Source: Caprimulgus europaeus (lineage: Eukaryota > Chordata > Aves > Caprimulgiformes > Caprimulgidae). Taken from it: DNA of 64,000 nucleotides. Position 1 is the first letter of the stretch; every line of letters starts with the position of its first letter. Location of the stretch: the NCBI GenBank assembly GCA_907165065.1, contig OU015532.1:45292839-45356838 (forward strand). The letters run 5' to 3'. Positions 12,826 to 25,299 of the stretch are shown one piece after another. Both the position numbers and the translations under genes were made by a program. The notes under the pieces were generated by a model, which worked only from the letters and a program-made list of their open reading frames with translations, was not told the origin of the DNA and made no database searches.

Positions 12826-14435
12826 AGCCTAAGCCCTGTCTATGCAACCATGGGTGCAGTTTACAGAGCAGCTTAAAGCCGTGGTGTCCTCTGCAGCCCC
12901 ACAGATGCTTCAAGCAGTGCCTATATGGTCCATCAGGCTACATCTGGCTGCAGTGTGTGCACCACCTGACCCCCTGGCCATGTTTGCAAGCTTACAAAAT
13001 TGAATCTAGTCTTGAAGGCCTTTAACAGTATAGACATAGCCATATGGTCAACAGTGTGGCTACAAGATGCATGGTAGGCATTAATTTTGAATCCTGTCAT
13101 TGAGATGCCTAGGTCTTGATTTTTCCTCTTGCTTGTCATTAGCCAACTCTGCAGATGTTCAGAGCAAAGCTCCTGCCAATCTCAGTCCCAGCTGAGACCC
13201 CAGGGTTCCAGGTTGGATCCCCAGAACATGAGAACCTACAATTTGGAGCCCTCCACGAAAAGTTTGCTGTAGGCAACATGGCTTAGCATCTGTGATGGCA
13301 AGATCCCAGCTCCTCAGAGTGCTGCTCAGCTTGGTCAGGCACAGCCCCAGCCCCTTCATCAACCTCCCACTTGCCATTGCCTGCAACAAATGCAGCAGGA
13401 GTCCAGGGGTTGGTACCTTCCACTGTTTTTGGCAGGAGACCTGTGGGAAAGAGGGTTTGAGCATGTTCTGCACAGAAGAGTGGAATTGCAGAAGAAGACC
13501 TACTCCAGGTATTTCCTGACTTTTCAATGATCAACTTGAAAACCTTGGTCATGTTCACTTAAAACAAGGAGTGCCTGATTCCCTCTGTTTTGAAATGAGC
13601 GAGGTGGTAGCAACCAACGTGGGTCACCCTGTGGCCATCTGCAGGGTTTGCCATCAAGATGGCAGCTTTCTGCTGCATGCCACCATGCCAGGAATTAAGC
13701 TGACAGAAGTAACAGATCATCTCCACGTGATATTTCTCAGTTTTATAACTTGGCCAAATGTGGGTAGTTTTTCACAGGGACAGACAAGGCCCAACCCCAA
13801 CACAAAAGCCACCTCTTCTGCCAAGTGTCCGATTGCACTTCCAAAGCACAGGGGTTCTAGGGCTTTCCAAATAAAAGGTTACAAGAGAAAAAATAAAAAG
13901 AAAAAGAGAAAAAAAAGGGCAACAAGGCAAACAATGTATTTTTCCAGGCTTCTTCTCAGAAACACTATGTCATGAAATTTCCGTGAATAATTCAGTTTGA
14001 GGCAGACACCCTGTATGTAAAATTGAAGCCCAAACAGTTGAAGCTGTCAAAGTTCTAAACAAGAGAAAGAAGGACTCTGCCACAGAAAATGTTAGTCAAA
14101 CTTACCAAGAAGCAGTTTTCCCAGCTCTGTGGGTTGCTCTCTGTGTGCATTTGCACCTATTCTATATGGGCTGATACATCAGCCTGACTTTGAAAGTTGC
14201 TCCAGGAGTTCTGCCCTGGGAAATAAACCCTCACTGGCTGCTGACTGTGCCACTTAGAAAAGAATAGTGGAAAAGGGACAAGGAGAAGAGACAAAATACA
14301 CTGTAGTGGCAACAAATCAATCAGGGCAGTCTACATAGCCTGGAGGGACTCTTTTTTGCTATCCAGGCCTCCAGGGTTCTCCAGCTCCTTTAAACTAAGG
14401 GGTCAAGCAGAACATGGAACTGCAAGACACAAAGT
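12826..14435. other. Gene-free stretch
   Basis: Frames at 13159-13527 (minus) and 13571-13975 (plus) of 122 and 134 codons have no recognisable motif. The latter ends in a lysine-rich A-run artefact (13880-13918). Nothing else seen. Confidence 0.5.
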
Positions 14436-14876
14436 AAGGAGTTCATCTAGCCCAACCCTCATATCTAAACTGGGATTAAACCCACCTATTCCTGACCAAT
14501 TGCCATCTCTTTTGCTCTTAGAACACTCCAAGAAGGGAATCCCCAGTACCCTCAGCCTCTCCCAGTGCTTAACTGGAAGTGTTTTGACAGCTTCACTCAT
14601 TCCCAAACAGCTGATTTGCTGCAAACTGAACACTAACTATTATTTCTAACTCCACCCAGAGTGTCAGGGAGTATAAAAGATCCTTGTCCTTTTCAGAAGC
14701 ACCTCTACATATCAGAGGACTTTCACATCACCCTCACTTTTCTCTCTCTTCTGGAGGACACACGTGGAATTCCTTTACTCTTTCAGTGGTTGTGTTTTCT
14801 AACTTATTATTCTGGGTTCTCTTCTCTACATCTCTCCTGAAGTGTAATAACCTCAAACTAGAGCCTTCCACGTGGG
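14436..14876 (-). mobile_element. Old, degenerate CR1-type LINE fragment
   Basis: On the + strand the antisense blocks of old CR1 elements appear in order. 'gttcatctagcccaaccc' is at 14440-14457, then 'cctctcccagtgcttaac' at 14555-14572. The C-terminal coding block antisense 'ttttctctctcttctgg' lies near 14738-14754, and 'ttttctaacttatt..ttctcttctctacatctctcctgaagtg' at 14800-14843. Divergence is much higher than in the young CR1 copies and all frames are broken. This points to an early CR1 subfamily. Confidence 0.7.
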
Positions 14877-16395
14877 TGTACATTAAAAGCCATATTTAAG
14901 CAGCCCATCTGCATACAACACATCATCATCTCAGTTAATGGTGCATAAAGAAGCTGCAGGACTTCTGCTGAGGAATCTCACTTCGAACAGAGGCAGGAGC
15001 CTGATTTATAGCTAAGTTAATTTATAGCTATATAACTCAGCATTTAGGAGGATCCAGAATAAGGTGAGACCTTACCTCTATAAGCCTTACCAAGACTTCC
15101 CTAGCACTAAGGCCACAAAAGCAGAGTACAGCAGGGTAATTACCTTGCATAAAACATTTTGCTACATTGCAAAATCTGTTTGGTGGGTTGGTTTTTTTTG
15201 TTGTTGTGCAACTGCATCATGTTGTTGACTCATGATCCTGAGGGGTTTTTTTAACCAGTTGTATGCTATCTTCAACCAGGTCATAATTTTTGTTCACATG
15301 GAAGGATATCTGAAAGCTTTCTTGAAGCCAGGGTATACCATAGAGACAGGTTTTATCTATACCCACCAGAGCAGTTACCATATTCAAGAGAGAATTCTAT
15401 TTTAGGTTTCTTTATCTGAAACCCCCTAGACAAAATGAAGACTTAATATGTTTCTCAAGCCAATGTACCATGGAGTATGGGCCCTTAATTATCAGAAATA
15501 TGTCCATGGGGGGATCTGGGTACCTGAACCATTCCTGTTCTGTGAATGAGATATAAAACAAACTGCCACAGCTCACAAAGGACACATCTGTGCAGGAAAC
15601 ACCCAACTGGTAAGGAGATGATCTACTTCACATTCCAGTTTAGCCTCCTTCCTAGGTGGAGGGGCAGCTACCTCTCTGCTCAGCAAAGCACACAGATCTC
15701 ATGAAATCCAAACTTGCTGTGCTAGAACCTGAGATCATTTCCCTGCCAAGTTCTGTCTGTATGTCTTCTTTGCATTTCTGACTGCATTTCAAAACCAAAT
15801 CTATCTTGTTACCATTTGCAAAGCACAAAAGCACAATCATATACCAGGGGATGCTCTATGCCCTCTGTGATAGCCAGAATCTCCTCTCTGTACATACACA
15901 CTCATAGACATATGACCTTGCCATTTTCTGTTAAAGAAATCAATGTTTCTCAGCCCTGTTGGGTTTAGTGAACCCACCACAGACTACAGGAGATTTGCAA
16001 GATCCCAGATCAGCAACTCACTGTGTGTTATCTGTGTGTACCCATGGAACAAAGGGGCAGGGAGGCAGGTGCAGCACTACTGTAAATGTGGCCATTTACC
16101 AGCTTGTTCTCCACCTTTTTGGTAGCCCTGTAATGAGATGCTGAGGAAGGTGATGGTCACACAACAGAAATCAGCATCAGCACGTGCTCTTTGCATTATC
16201 ATCTCCCTCATGTCAAGGTGATACATCGCTGGAAAGAGAACAGTGATGACAAACATACCCAGACTCACAATTGCCACCCACAGGGGTCTGGGTGCCCTCA
16301 GGGACTGCAGGTTTGGGCACATCCCCACAGGATGGGGGAAAAAAATATTTCCTTCCTAGCCTTTGAATGGTAAATCAGCAGTTATCACAGGTGAC
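14877..16395. other. Gene-free stretch
   Basis: Contains a small internal repeat of ATTTATAGCTA at 15005-15033 and a T/G-rich run at 15189-15208. No gene, exon or transposon recognised. Confidence 0.5.
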
Positions 16396-16756
16396 AGCTG
16401 AGAAGACACAGAGGGGATCTGATCAATGTCTGTAAATATCTGAAGTGTGGGGGCCAAATGGATGGGGCCGGGCTCTTCTCGGTGGTGCCCAGTGACAGGA
16501 CAAGGGGCAATGGGCACAAACTGGGACACTGGAAATTCCACACAAACTTGAGGAAAAACTTCTTTCCTGTGAGGGTGCCAGAGCCCTGGGACAGGCTGCC
16601 CAGAGAGGGTGTGGAGTCTCCATCTCTGGAGATGTTCAAACCCACCTGGACACTTTCCTGTGCAACCTGGTGTAGGGAACCTGCTTTGGCAGGGGGGTTG
16701 GACTGGATGATCTCCTGAGGTCCCTTCCAACCCCCACCATGCTGTGATACTGTGAT
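16396..16756 (+). mobile_element. CR1 LINE, 3' part
   Basis: Typical CR1 blocks are present: 'gatctgatcaatgtctgtaaatatctgaag', 'aggacaaggggcaatggg', 'gagccctgggacaggctgcc', then 'gggggttggactggatgatc' and an end at CCATGCTGTGATACTGTGAT. A frame at 16458-16718 retains [16 protein letters not shown]. It belongs to the CTGTGAT-tail group, like the copies at 6628, 7647 and 31677. Confidence 0.93.
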
Positions 16757-17734
16757 CTGCATGTGATCATGGATTCACCTGCTTAGGGAATGGTGAGAAT
16801 GGCCAAGCCATGAGTGTGATCTCCCATCAGCAAAGAGAGGGCAGGGGTAGGGGGTGCGGGGTTTAGGAGTCAAGCTTACCCAGGCACTCAGAGATCCTCC
16901 AGTGCTGTAAGAGTGCAAAAGTGCAAAGTGCTCTGATACTACTATTACTCCATACCACTTAGTAGGAGGTAGTGTGTACAATAAATACATATTGCAAAAT
17001 AGGTTTTATTTCCTAAAAAAAAAATCATTTCACTCTGTTCTCCAAGGTGTTGCTCAAAGCAAATATAGTTTTATTGCTGACAGTTGAGAGGAGCTGAGGC
17101 TGTTATTGCAGGGCTGGTGTGAGGCAGCTGTACTTGGCTCCTTTCAGCACTTGCATATGGAGAAAATTTTGTTATTAGACTCTCTCAAAATCCAGCTCTA
17201 TATCCCTGAACCCCAGCTTTGAGAAACAGAGACTTCCAGCACTGGTGACATATGAGGACTAGGACACGAATCCTTAGTTCAGGCACATGAAGGTTTTGAC
17301 AGCTGATCTTGGATGGAATTTGTGTCTTCCTGCTTAAAAGCACAAAAACTGTTTCTTGGTTGAGCTCCCTTTGTGTCAGATAGGAAATGCCCACTGCATT
17401 CCCAGAGACACTACACAGGGAATTATTTGGCTTGGGCCCTGGCTCTGGTTGGAATCCGTTGTCCAGATGTTCTTCCCTTCGAAAGATCTGGCAAACTGGG
17501 GGAAAAAAAAACCCTCAACTCGGCCTTTGGTATGCCTGTGAGTGACCCTTCTTTAGATAATTTTCCTTGGGACTTCCACAACCCTTCTGAGAGCCTGCAA
17601 ACATCTTTTCTTAATAATTGCATTACATCAGGAGGAGCAATATGCATGAGGACCCATTTACTCTTCAGCCAAGATGCCAGACATTGCTTTTCAAAGACAC
17701 TTGAGTTAAGTCCCATAATCTCTCCAGGCAAGCC
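16757..17734. other. Gene-free stretch
   Basis: No gene or repeat recognised. The 128-codon frames on both strands at 17373-17809 overlap each other and a MIR, so they are not credible genes. Confidence 0.5.
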
Positions 17735-17892
17735 AGTAGGTACAGTTGTTATCCTCTGAAGATGGGGGACCCAAGGTGCAGAAAGATGAAGTAACTTGCC
17801 CACAACCACACAATATATCAGCCACAGAGCTGCAAACAGAGTCCAAAAAGCCCAGCTCCCAATCTTAAGTGTTAACCACTAGACTATGATCT
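17735..17892 (-). mobile_element. Ancient MIR core SINE
   Basis: The + strand reads as the antisense of MIR over about 150 bp. 'gttgttatcctctgaagatgg' is followed by 'aaagatgaagtaacttgcccacaaccacac', then 'gccacagagctgcaaacagagtcc', and ends 'cttaagtgttaaccactagactatg'. The last block is the antisense of the MIR 5' tRNA-related 'catagtggttaagagc'. Block order and spacing make this the best-preserved MIR of the window. Such copies are old and rare in birds. Confidence 0.8.
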
Positions 17893-18621
17893 GTACAACA
17901 TCAGAAAGAGCCGGAAGGACCAAGAGGCAGCTACATAACATGAGGAATTAATTCCACTGGAGGGATATGGGAGAGGCAGAGGAGCAAAGTCCTACTCAGC
18001 ACAGGCTCTACAATGATTGCTGCCTTACTGTTTGTGGGCAGCAGAGTGTGTCTCCCATTCCTACATCTGCCCTGGATCTCACTGATCTTCTCTCTCTTTT
18101 CCAGTTTTCCTGTCTCCCCTTGTCTTCCCACAACCTCTCCAGTTGTTTGCCTTTTCACATCTTTAAAAAGGGAAACTCATCTTTTCCCTTTTTCCAGTTA
18201 CTTCTTCTTGTAACTCAGAGTTTTTGGGAAGAACCCTAAAATGCCTGTGGCTCTCCAGCTGCTTAGGGCCAACACAGCTCATCTGGAAATGTCACAGTCC
18301 CTGGGAAGCCAAGCTCTTAGCCACTGTGCATTTAAACCCCAGCATGAGTCTCCACTGAATTTATCACATATTACAGTATAATAAAGCCATACAGTATCTT
18401 GTACCTTTGTCAGCTGCTTTATACAGGGAATTCTCACCAGAAACTCATTTCTCTTTAGATCCCTAGTCCATAGAAATCTAGCCAGTGTCATCAGTTTTCC
18501 CACTCTGCAGAAATCTCAGGAGGATTTTCAGAAGCTACATATCCTTGTGTACTTCTGGAAATTCATGTGGCAAAGAGGAGAAACCTGTAAGATTTGGCAC
18601 CAGGAGAAGGACACATTTTTA

Positions 18622-18808
18622 CAGAGTTTTCAAGAGAAATCTCCTAGATCCATTTCCAGGACTTGAAGCCAGACTGTCACTTAGCAAGTGAAAGTTGAGT
18701 GCTGGAGGGGTGGCCCAGAGTTTTCAAGAGAAATCTCCTAGATCCATCTCCAGGACTTGAAGCCAAACTCACTTAGCAAGTGAAAGTTGAGTGCTGGAGG
18801 GTTGGCCA
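18622..18808. repeat. Tandem duplication, 94-bp unit, two copies
   Basis: The segment beginning 'cagagttttcaagagaaatc' at 18622 recurs 94 bp later at 18716 and both run through 'agttgagtgctggagggg/gttggcc'. The copies differ by a few substitutions and a small indel, so the duplication is fairly recent. Confidence 0.92.
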
Positions 18809-19109
18809 GTAAAAGTGAAAAATGGTTGCAAACTCTGAATCTGAATGATCAGACTTCTACAACCTTGAATGAACTCTGAACTTCACCATCAAAATCCTTT
18901 CTGAGCTAGGCACTACTGCCAGGCTGGGTAAGCAGAAAGCTCAAAATGGGTCTGTATTCCACATATTTTGAGTGAAAAATACTATGCTGAATCTACCAAA
19001 CCTTTTTCCAAGCAAAATGCTGATGTAAAGCATTAGGAAAACTTGCACAAATGTGACTTTTCAAAGTTGTAGGAAAAAAGTCTTTACAAGAAACAACCAG
19101 ATTTTGTCA

Positions 19110-19175
19110 GGAAAAAAACCCAAAAACTAAAAAACAAAAACAAAAACAAAAAACCCACAAACAAACAAAAAAAAA
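19110..19175. repeat. A-rich low-complexity tract
   Basis: Long A runs interrupted by C, with units such as AAAAAC and AAAC. Simple sequence. No adjoining retroposon body recognised. Confidence 0.8.
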
Positions 19176-19198
19176 TCCAACTTAATCTCATTACAAGT

Positions 19199-19240
19199 AA
19201 TACTAATTCCAGTAAATTATTTACTAATTCCAGTAAATTA
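19199..19240. repeat. Short tandem repeat TACTAATTCCAGTAAATTAT, two copies
   Basis: ACTAATTCCAGTAAATTAT occurs at 19202-19220 and again at 19223-19241. It abuts the left stem of the hairpin at 19238-19282. Confidence 0.85.
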
Positions 19241-19282
19241 TGAGTTCTATACACTGCAGATAGAAGTGTATAGAACTCATAA
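19238..19282. repeat. Perfect 18-bp inverted repeat with 9-nt loop
   Basis: TTATGAGTTCTATACACT (19238-19255) is followed by a 9-base loop (19256-19264) and its exact reverse complement (19265-19282). Beyond the stem, pairing continues only in isolated bases. Likely a template-switch or inversion event; a structured RNA is possible but not shown. Confidence 0.95.
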
Positions 19283-20965
19283 ATCACATTTCTTCTGTAA
19301 AACAGGACTACCAACAGCATACAGAATGCTAGGAGAGATTGGCAAAAAGCCATACTAATAGATTTATTTCCCTTATTGCCTTAATTGCCTATTGCCTTAC
19401 CATTGCCCTACAGTGGTGAGTTTTGCAGGCCACCCCTCCAAGCACTGTTGATCCCATGGAGTTCCTGGCTCATGGCTTCCAGAGGGGATCATCACAGCAA
19501 AGCAAAACAGTGGCCCAGCAATCACAGAGTTAACAGACAGTGATGTCTCTGGTGACTCCAGGATGCTTAAGGGAATGAGTTCCAGGACTGAATGGTTTTG
19601 ATGGTGCTGTTTCTAATGAAGATATTGCAATGACGCCATTTATCATTGATTTTTATTCCCCAGGAGGTGAGGTGTAAGCTGTCTATGGCTATGAACTGCC
19701 CATACACCACCATCCAGATTCAGGTGGTCAGAGATTTCGCTGCCTGCTGAGTTAAGTGGAGTCTTCCATAATAGGGAAGTGAAGTTTGGCCACCTGGTAT
19801 TCATCAGTCCTCTTGCCATTTCACAAGTGTCCATTAGAAACCTGTAAGCATGATCCCTGCGTTTCAATTGTTAGAAAAATTAGCTGTTAACCATCAGGAA
19901 ATGACCTGTTTCCCCAGCACAGTCACTCAGACCCATTACAGGCCCTGTTCTAAGTCCTCTTCTTATTGAACACGGTTTACAAGATGTTCACCATAATCCC
20001 TTTAAAATTAGATTTTTGTTCTTTTTTTTTTTTTTAAGCCATTCAGATTGTTACTCAAATAAAATCTTTTTTGTCTGCCTGCAGAGAGAATGAGAAGCCA
20101 ACACCAGGGTTGGAGATCTGGAATCATCATCTCATTGCCAGCCATGAGAAGGTTGGCTGGCAATTTGGGGTGCAAAATAGGTTTTCATCAGAAGCAGCTG
20201 ATTTACAAAGTGTGTTTCTCACATGTAGGGTGGCATTTCTGGTGGCAGTTGGGAAGAGACAGAAGTTCAAGGGATGACAGCTCCATGGCAAACCTTCAGT
20301 CCCTCTTTGGTCTCCTTTGGATAGAGTGGGATGTGACCTCTCTCCATACACCTGAGGCACGTGGCTACTGCCCCTTCTTCTGGCAACCTCTCCTGCTAAA
20401 GAAATGTTAGATGTCAAAGAAATATTCATTGGGAAAGTGAAAGAGGTGGAGCTGTGGCGCCATGATTAAGCAAGGATTTAAATCCACAGTAGGTGGGCGT
20501 TTTGCCACAAGGCTTCCTGAAAATGTTTGGCTGATTTTCTCTTTTTCTAAGGGAAAAGGTAGACAAGGGGTTTGGAAAAAAAAATATTTGCATGGCCTAC
20601 TTTCCATTTGGCTGTGCAATAACAAAGCACATTTTTAAAGCCCTGAAACTTTTCAGTTTCAGGAAATGTTCTCAGTTTACAATTTTTGTTTCCTGCTTAA
20701 TTCTCACCAACAGCACCTTAGGGTGTTTGTCCCAAGCAAATATTCTGTCCCTGGGTATCCCTGTGCAAAATGATGAGCACCAGTCGTCGTGGGGAAACTG
20801 GAGACTGCAGTTGTGTGGTCCCATTATGGGACATACATCCCAAACATGGGTTCTTGTCTTCAATCTTAAAAAAAAATGCTTGTCAATTGGTCTTGGGCCC
20901 CTTCTCAAACACCGTGGGGAAGGCAGATTTAGTGATTTCAAGAGCTTGAGACTGAGCTCTGCGTA

Positions 20966-21397
20966 GACCTGGGATTATGGAGCAGCTCTGCTGTGAGGAC
21001 AGGCTGAGAGAGTTGGGGCTGTTCAGCCTGGAGAAGAGAAGGCTCCAGGGAGACCTTCTAGTGGCCTCCCAGTACCTGAAGGGGCTGCAGGAAGGTGGGG
21101 AGGGACTTTTTATAAGGACAGTTAGTGATAGAACAAGGAGAAATGGCTTTAAGCTGGAAGAGGGTAGGTTTAGATGAGATCCGAGGAAGAAATTCTTTGG
21201 TGTGAGGGTGGTGAGACACTGGCCCAGGTTGCCCAGAGAAGCTGTGGCTGCTCCTCCCTGGAAGTGTTCAAGGCCAGGTTGGATGAGGCTTTGAGCAACC
21301 TGGTCTAGTGGAAGGTGTCCCGGCTGCTGGCAGGGGGGTTGGAACTGGAGGAGCTTTAAGGTCCCTTCCCACCAAACCATTCTATGGGTCTATGATT
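20966..21397 (+). mobile_element. CR1 LINE, 3' part
   Basis: Begins 'ggattatggagcagctctgctgtgagg', continues through 'ctgttcagcctggagaagagaaggctccagggagacct', 'gtgagacactggcccaggttgccc' and ends 'aaggtcccttcccaccaaaccattctatgggtctatgatt'. The ORF2 tail frame is broken by a stop near 21177. Same tail type as 45746, 49581 and 59568. Confidence 0.95.
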
Positions 21398-22321
21398 ATG
21401 TCTGAGCAGTGTGTGTACAGGGGGTGGAATAGGGCAGCCAGAAAACATGGAGCCTTCAGAGGTGTCAGAAAGAGATGGTGGTGGTCCAAGACACATGTAG
21501 ACACAGAGCTCCAGACCTCATATTAGCTCACAACCCAAGAGAGGAGTACAATGCCCATCAGACTCTGCAGCAGAGGCACTGCTGGTGTTTTGAAAGGAAC
21601 ACAAGAAAACCAGGACAAATCCCAAACTGGAAAGTGTCTATTCAGAGCAGAAGCTGGGACTGCCACTCTCCTCTATCCAGTCACTGCCCTGCTGAAAGTC
21701 ATTTGCTGTGAATTATTCCAGAAAAAAATAAAAAAAAAGGGATCCCAGCAGCAGACCAGCAGAAGCCAGGGTGGAAAAAAAAAAGCTTAATTTCCAAGTG
21801 TAATTAGAGGATGCTGAAGGCAACACTTCAACAGGCAGATGTATCAAACACTGGAAAGTCTCTCAGGAGGAGCAGTGGAAAGAATATTGCTTCAATCACA
21901 GCGACAAAGCGCTCAGAAATGCACACTGGGCAGAAGTTTTGCTTTAGCTGGGCTTGGTTATCAAAAAGCAGGAGGCCAGTTCTCACGGCAGCAAAAGCAG
22001 GCAGCCTGTGGCAGGGGAAACCCCTTTCCCACAGAAAGCCAGGCCTTATTTTTGGTTCAGACACTCATAAGGACTCATCCCAGTGTTCAGGGAGAGCTAT
22101 GGGTGATGGTGGCACCATGCTCAGCTGCCCCAACACTCAGCACCCAGCAGCTGCTCAGCCCAGGCTCTCCCCAGACTGCCTTACACAAGGCTGGCCTCCC
22201 ATCTTCAGCTCTACTTGCTTTTATTTCTTTTTTTTTCCCAAATAAATTTAATCAGGAGTTTGTTCTCATCCCTAACTCACTTCATATGAAGTTAATTTCA
22301 AGCTCTGATAGTTATTTTTTA

Positions 22322-22328
<7 letters not shown>

Positions 22329-22365
<37 letters not shown>
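22329..22365. repeat. Poly-T run, about 37 bases
   Basis: Uninterrupted T tract at the end of an AT-rich patch. It could be the A-tail of a minus-strand retroposon, but no polyadenylation signal or gene-like body is seen to its right, so I call it a homopolymer. Confidence 0.9.
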
Positions 22366-22369
<4 letters not shown>

Positions 22370-22680
22370 GCAGTGAGGTTTGGGGACGAAGGAAGGAGGA
22401 GAGAAAATTCAATTAACTTTCCTTCCAGTGTTTCCATATTTCTGGGTGTAGGAGCAAGACCCATTTCAAGCACTAGAGATGTTGTTTAGATGTTGTACCT
22501 TGCCTGATAGATCATGTAACTGGCTTTTTGGATGTTTGGACCTTATCCAGGAGGAAGGATGGTTCCTGCACTCTGCCCCTCCTGAGCAATGCCCACGGGA
22601 GCCCTGGACTGCAGAGATGGTTTCATAGCATTGATGTGGTTGACATGCATGGGAAGGTGCCACAGTCTGAGGTTGTTCAT

Positions 22681-22820
22681 AAAGATTTAATTCTTAAAGA
22701 TTTAATTCTTAAAGAATTCTTAAAGATTTAATTCTTAAGATTTAATTTAATCTTAATAAAGATTAAAGATTTAATTTCATAATATTCCATAATATTCTTA
22801 AATATTCATAAAGACTTAAG
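22681..22820. repeat. A/T-rich tandem array with AAAGATTTAATTCTT unit
   Basis: Imperfect 14-16 bp units of AAAGATTTAATTCTT-type sequence, degenerating into AATATTC(C/T)TTAA units by 22820. It contains several small palindromes such as TTAAAGAATTCTTAA at 22709-22723. Confidence 0.85.
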
Positions 22821-25299
22821 AAAACACAGAAAGAAAGAAGTATGGACTCAGGTTTTGCAGCTTAAAAATAGAAAACAACCATGGAAAATGAACAGATCTT
22901 ATGGAAAATGAGCTCTTCTCCTTTAGTCTCCAGGGCAAGGTTGCCCTTCAAGGGTTTTTGTGTATTTGGAGTTTTTTTTTTGCTTTAATGTCAAACACTG
23001 TAGCTACTCTTAATCTCCCTGTTCAAGGGGAAGGAGGAGGAAGAGTCAGTAAAGACAAAATAATGCTTTAAAATAAAAATATCTAGCTTAATATATTTTT
23101 TTTGTTTCACTTGGAAGGTCTTCTAGTTTTAAAAAACTAGAGTCAAATAAAATAAAGTTTTTAAACAAGCTGTTTATTCTGATTTGAATCAAAGTTCTGG
23201 TTGCAATATGCAACAAAATAGAAATTACTCATTTTGTAGTCTTTATCTTTTTTTTTTTTAAAGAACTAAATGTTTTTGGAAAATGTTCTTGAAGAACATT
23301 AATTTGCATCCAATAATCTAGCTGACCAAGGGCATGAATTCCTAATGAATATTTTATGTGACTACTGATTTAACCATCTCTTCCTTGGCAAGGATGAACT
23401 TCTCTGGGTAGGGTCCAGGAGCCAGAGAATCACTTACTTCCATTACACTTGTTTAATTAATTCTGAGCAGCTTTCTGATGTGTTTTCCATTCATTAACAC
23501 ATCTGAACCTTTTCACTAACAGAAAATCAAAAATGAAAATGTGATGAAAGCCAAACAAACAAACCCCTAAGGTGAAACACCTCAATATTTTGGTGGCCAT
23601 TCCTAGAAAATCCATCTAACTCCTCATTACTATAGACTTTATCCAATATAGTCTAATATGTGCTTTTTTGGATTGTTTTTTCTACCTTCCTATCTTTCAG
23701 AAAAATGTTTAGTGCTCCCTGATGATCCAAACTTCACTCCTTGAAAAAAAACATAGTTGTTCCACTGCTGACAACTTCAAAGCCATGGTGTCCTCTTCCC
23801 AGCACCACTTGCTAGTGGAGAGGAGACCAGGAGCACCTTCCCAGGGCCTCTCTGCCACCAGGCAGCAGAAGGAGATTCTTCTCAAACCACATCTTCTCAC
23901 TTAGGTTTTCAGATTTTCTGTATGAGTTATAAATTCAGTAAAACTGATGAAACCTCACCAAAAAAAATGTTCATTGAGACTCAGTCGTGCAGAAGAGACT
24001 CGTTTTGTGTATTTCTACTTCTGGACTTTAAATCTGTGAATTCTTTTCTCCCATCCTTGGTTGTAAATGCTCTTGGGAAACAAGAGACTGCCTTTCTCTC
24101 CATGTCTGGAGATCTCTTAGTCAGAGATCTAGCTGGAGCACTCTGAGCTGAGCTGGGTTTAGATGTAATTTGCAAGTTGGTCCCAAACATTTCTACCCTC
24201 CAGTTGCAGAGGGCTACCAGCAAGCACAGATTTTGAGGGAGAAGGCTTTAAACAGTGCATTCCCCATGAGTGCTACTTGCCATAGCACAGAGCATCCTGA
24301 CAGTGTGATGTGACACTTGGCACAGCAGCACAGCCTTCCCAACCCTCTCTGCATCAGCAGACATCTTCCCAACCCTCTCTGTATCTTCTTTTCCATCCCC
24401 TTTCCTTTGTAGTGCCTCTGCTGAATCTTTCCCTGGTACTTTGTTGACTCATTCCTTAAGGCATGTCACACCATAATGATCCTTCTTATTGGTAGGGTGA
24501 AACTTTTGTCATAAAGTCATCATCATTGTCACCATCAATCACCATTTTTTACCCTTCTGTCTCTCACTTACTTGCATCTCTGCTTGGTTACTCCAGCAAT
24601 GCTGTCCTTAGTTTTCACTCCCCATCACAGAACACCAGCACCTTCCTGCTGTGATCTGCAGTTGGGAGAGTAACCTGATTCATGGAAGAAGTCCATGTAC
24701 TTTGACTTTTCCCTGCAAATCCTGAGCAGAGACCTTTGCTCCTGCTGGTGGATTCTCTAAGCTTTAGAGACCAGCTTATCCAAATGAAGTATTTCCCTTG
24801 CAAGAAGTACTCAGTAATTTCCAACATCTTTTCTTCTGCTTAGAAATCTGTTTGTCAGGTAATGCTGACCATCTGGTTCCCCCAACTAGAGCTGCCTGAA
24901 CTTGTCTTTCACTTTCCAGTGTTTGATACATCTGCCTGTTGAAGTGTTGCCTTCAGCATCCTCTAATTACAGTTGGAAATTAAGCTATTTTTTTTCCACC
25001 CTGGCTTCTGCTGGTCTGCTGCTGGGATCCTTTCCCTTCACTTGTCCCCCCATGGTAGAAAGCTCCAAAGATTTTGCCATTACTTTAAGATACTCTTGGC
25101 AATGTGTGAAAATGAAGGGAAGAGCAGTGACAATCCAGAGGCTGGTCCTGCAGTGCAGGAGGTGGATTAGCAGCATAACCACAGCATCCTTATCAGTGTC
25201 ATTTCTCTCCTTGGACACTTCTGCAGGGTTTTGTCCTTGATGATGCAAAGCACTTGACAAATAACAGTAAATTAACCTTCATAGCCTTGGTCCACCCTG

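Larger units (their letters stand above)
17893..20964. other. Gene-free stretch with local duplications
   Basis: Holds the 94-bp tandem duplication (18622-18808), an A-rich tract (19110-19175), a 24-bp tandem (19199-19240) and an 18-bp hairpin (19238-19282). Outside these I recognise nothing. No open frame above 124 codons, and none with a family motif. Confidence 0.5.
21398..25299. other. Gene-free stretch
   Basis: Includes the T37 run at 22329-22365, the A/T tandem at 22681-22820 and a small 35-bp duplication at 24331-24384 (TTCCCAACCCTCTCTG twice). A 216-codon frame at 21839-22489 runs through the poly-T and has no motif, so I discount it. 23030-23620 is AT-rich and might hold conserved non-coding DNA. 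Nothing else recognised. Confidence 0.5.

Noticed and set aside
22329..22365. T37 run as the tail of a processed pseudogene
   Set aside because: No polyadenylation signal, gene body or target-site duplication visible beside it.
21839..22489. 216-codon frame, + strand
   Set aside because: Runs through a T37 tract giving poly-F; no motif; composition is that of non-coding DNA.
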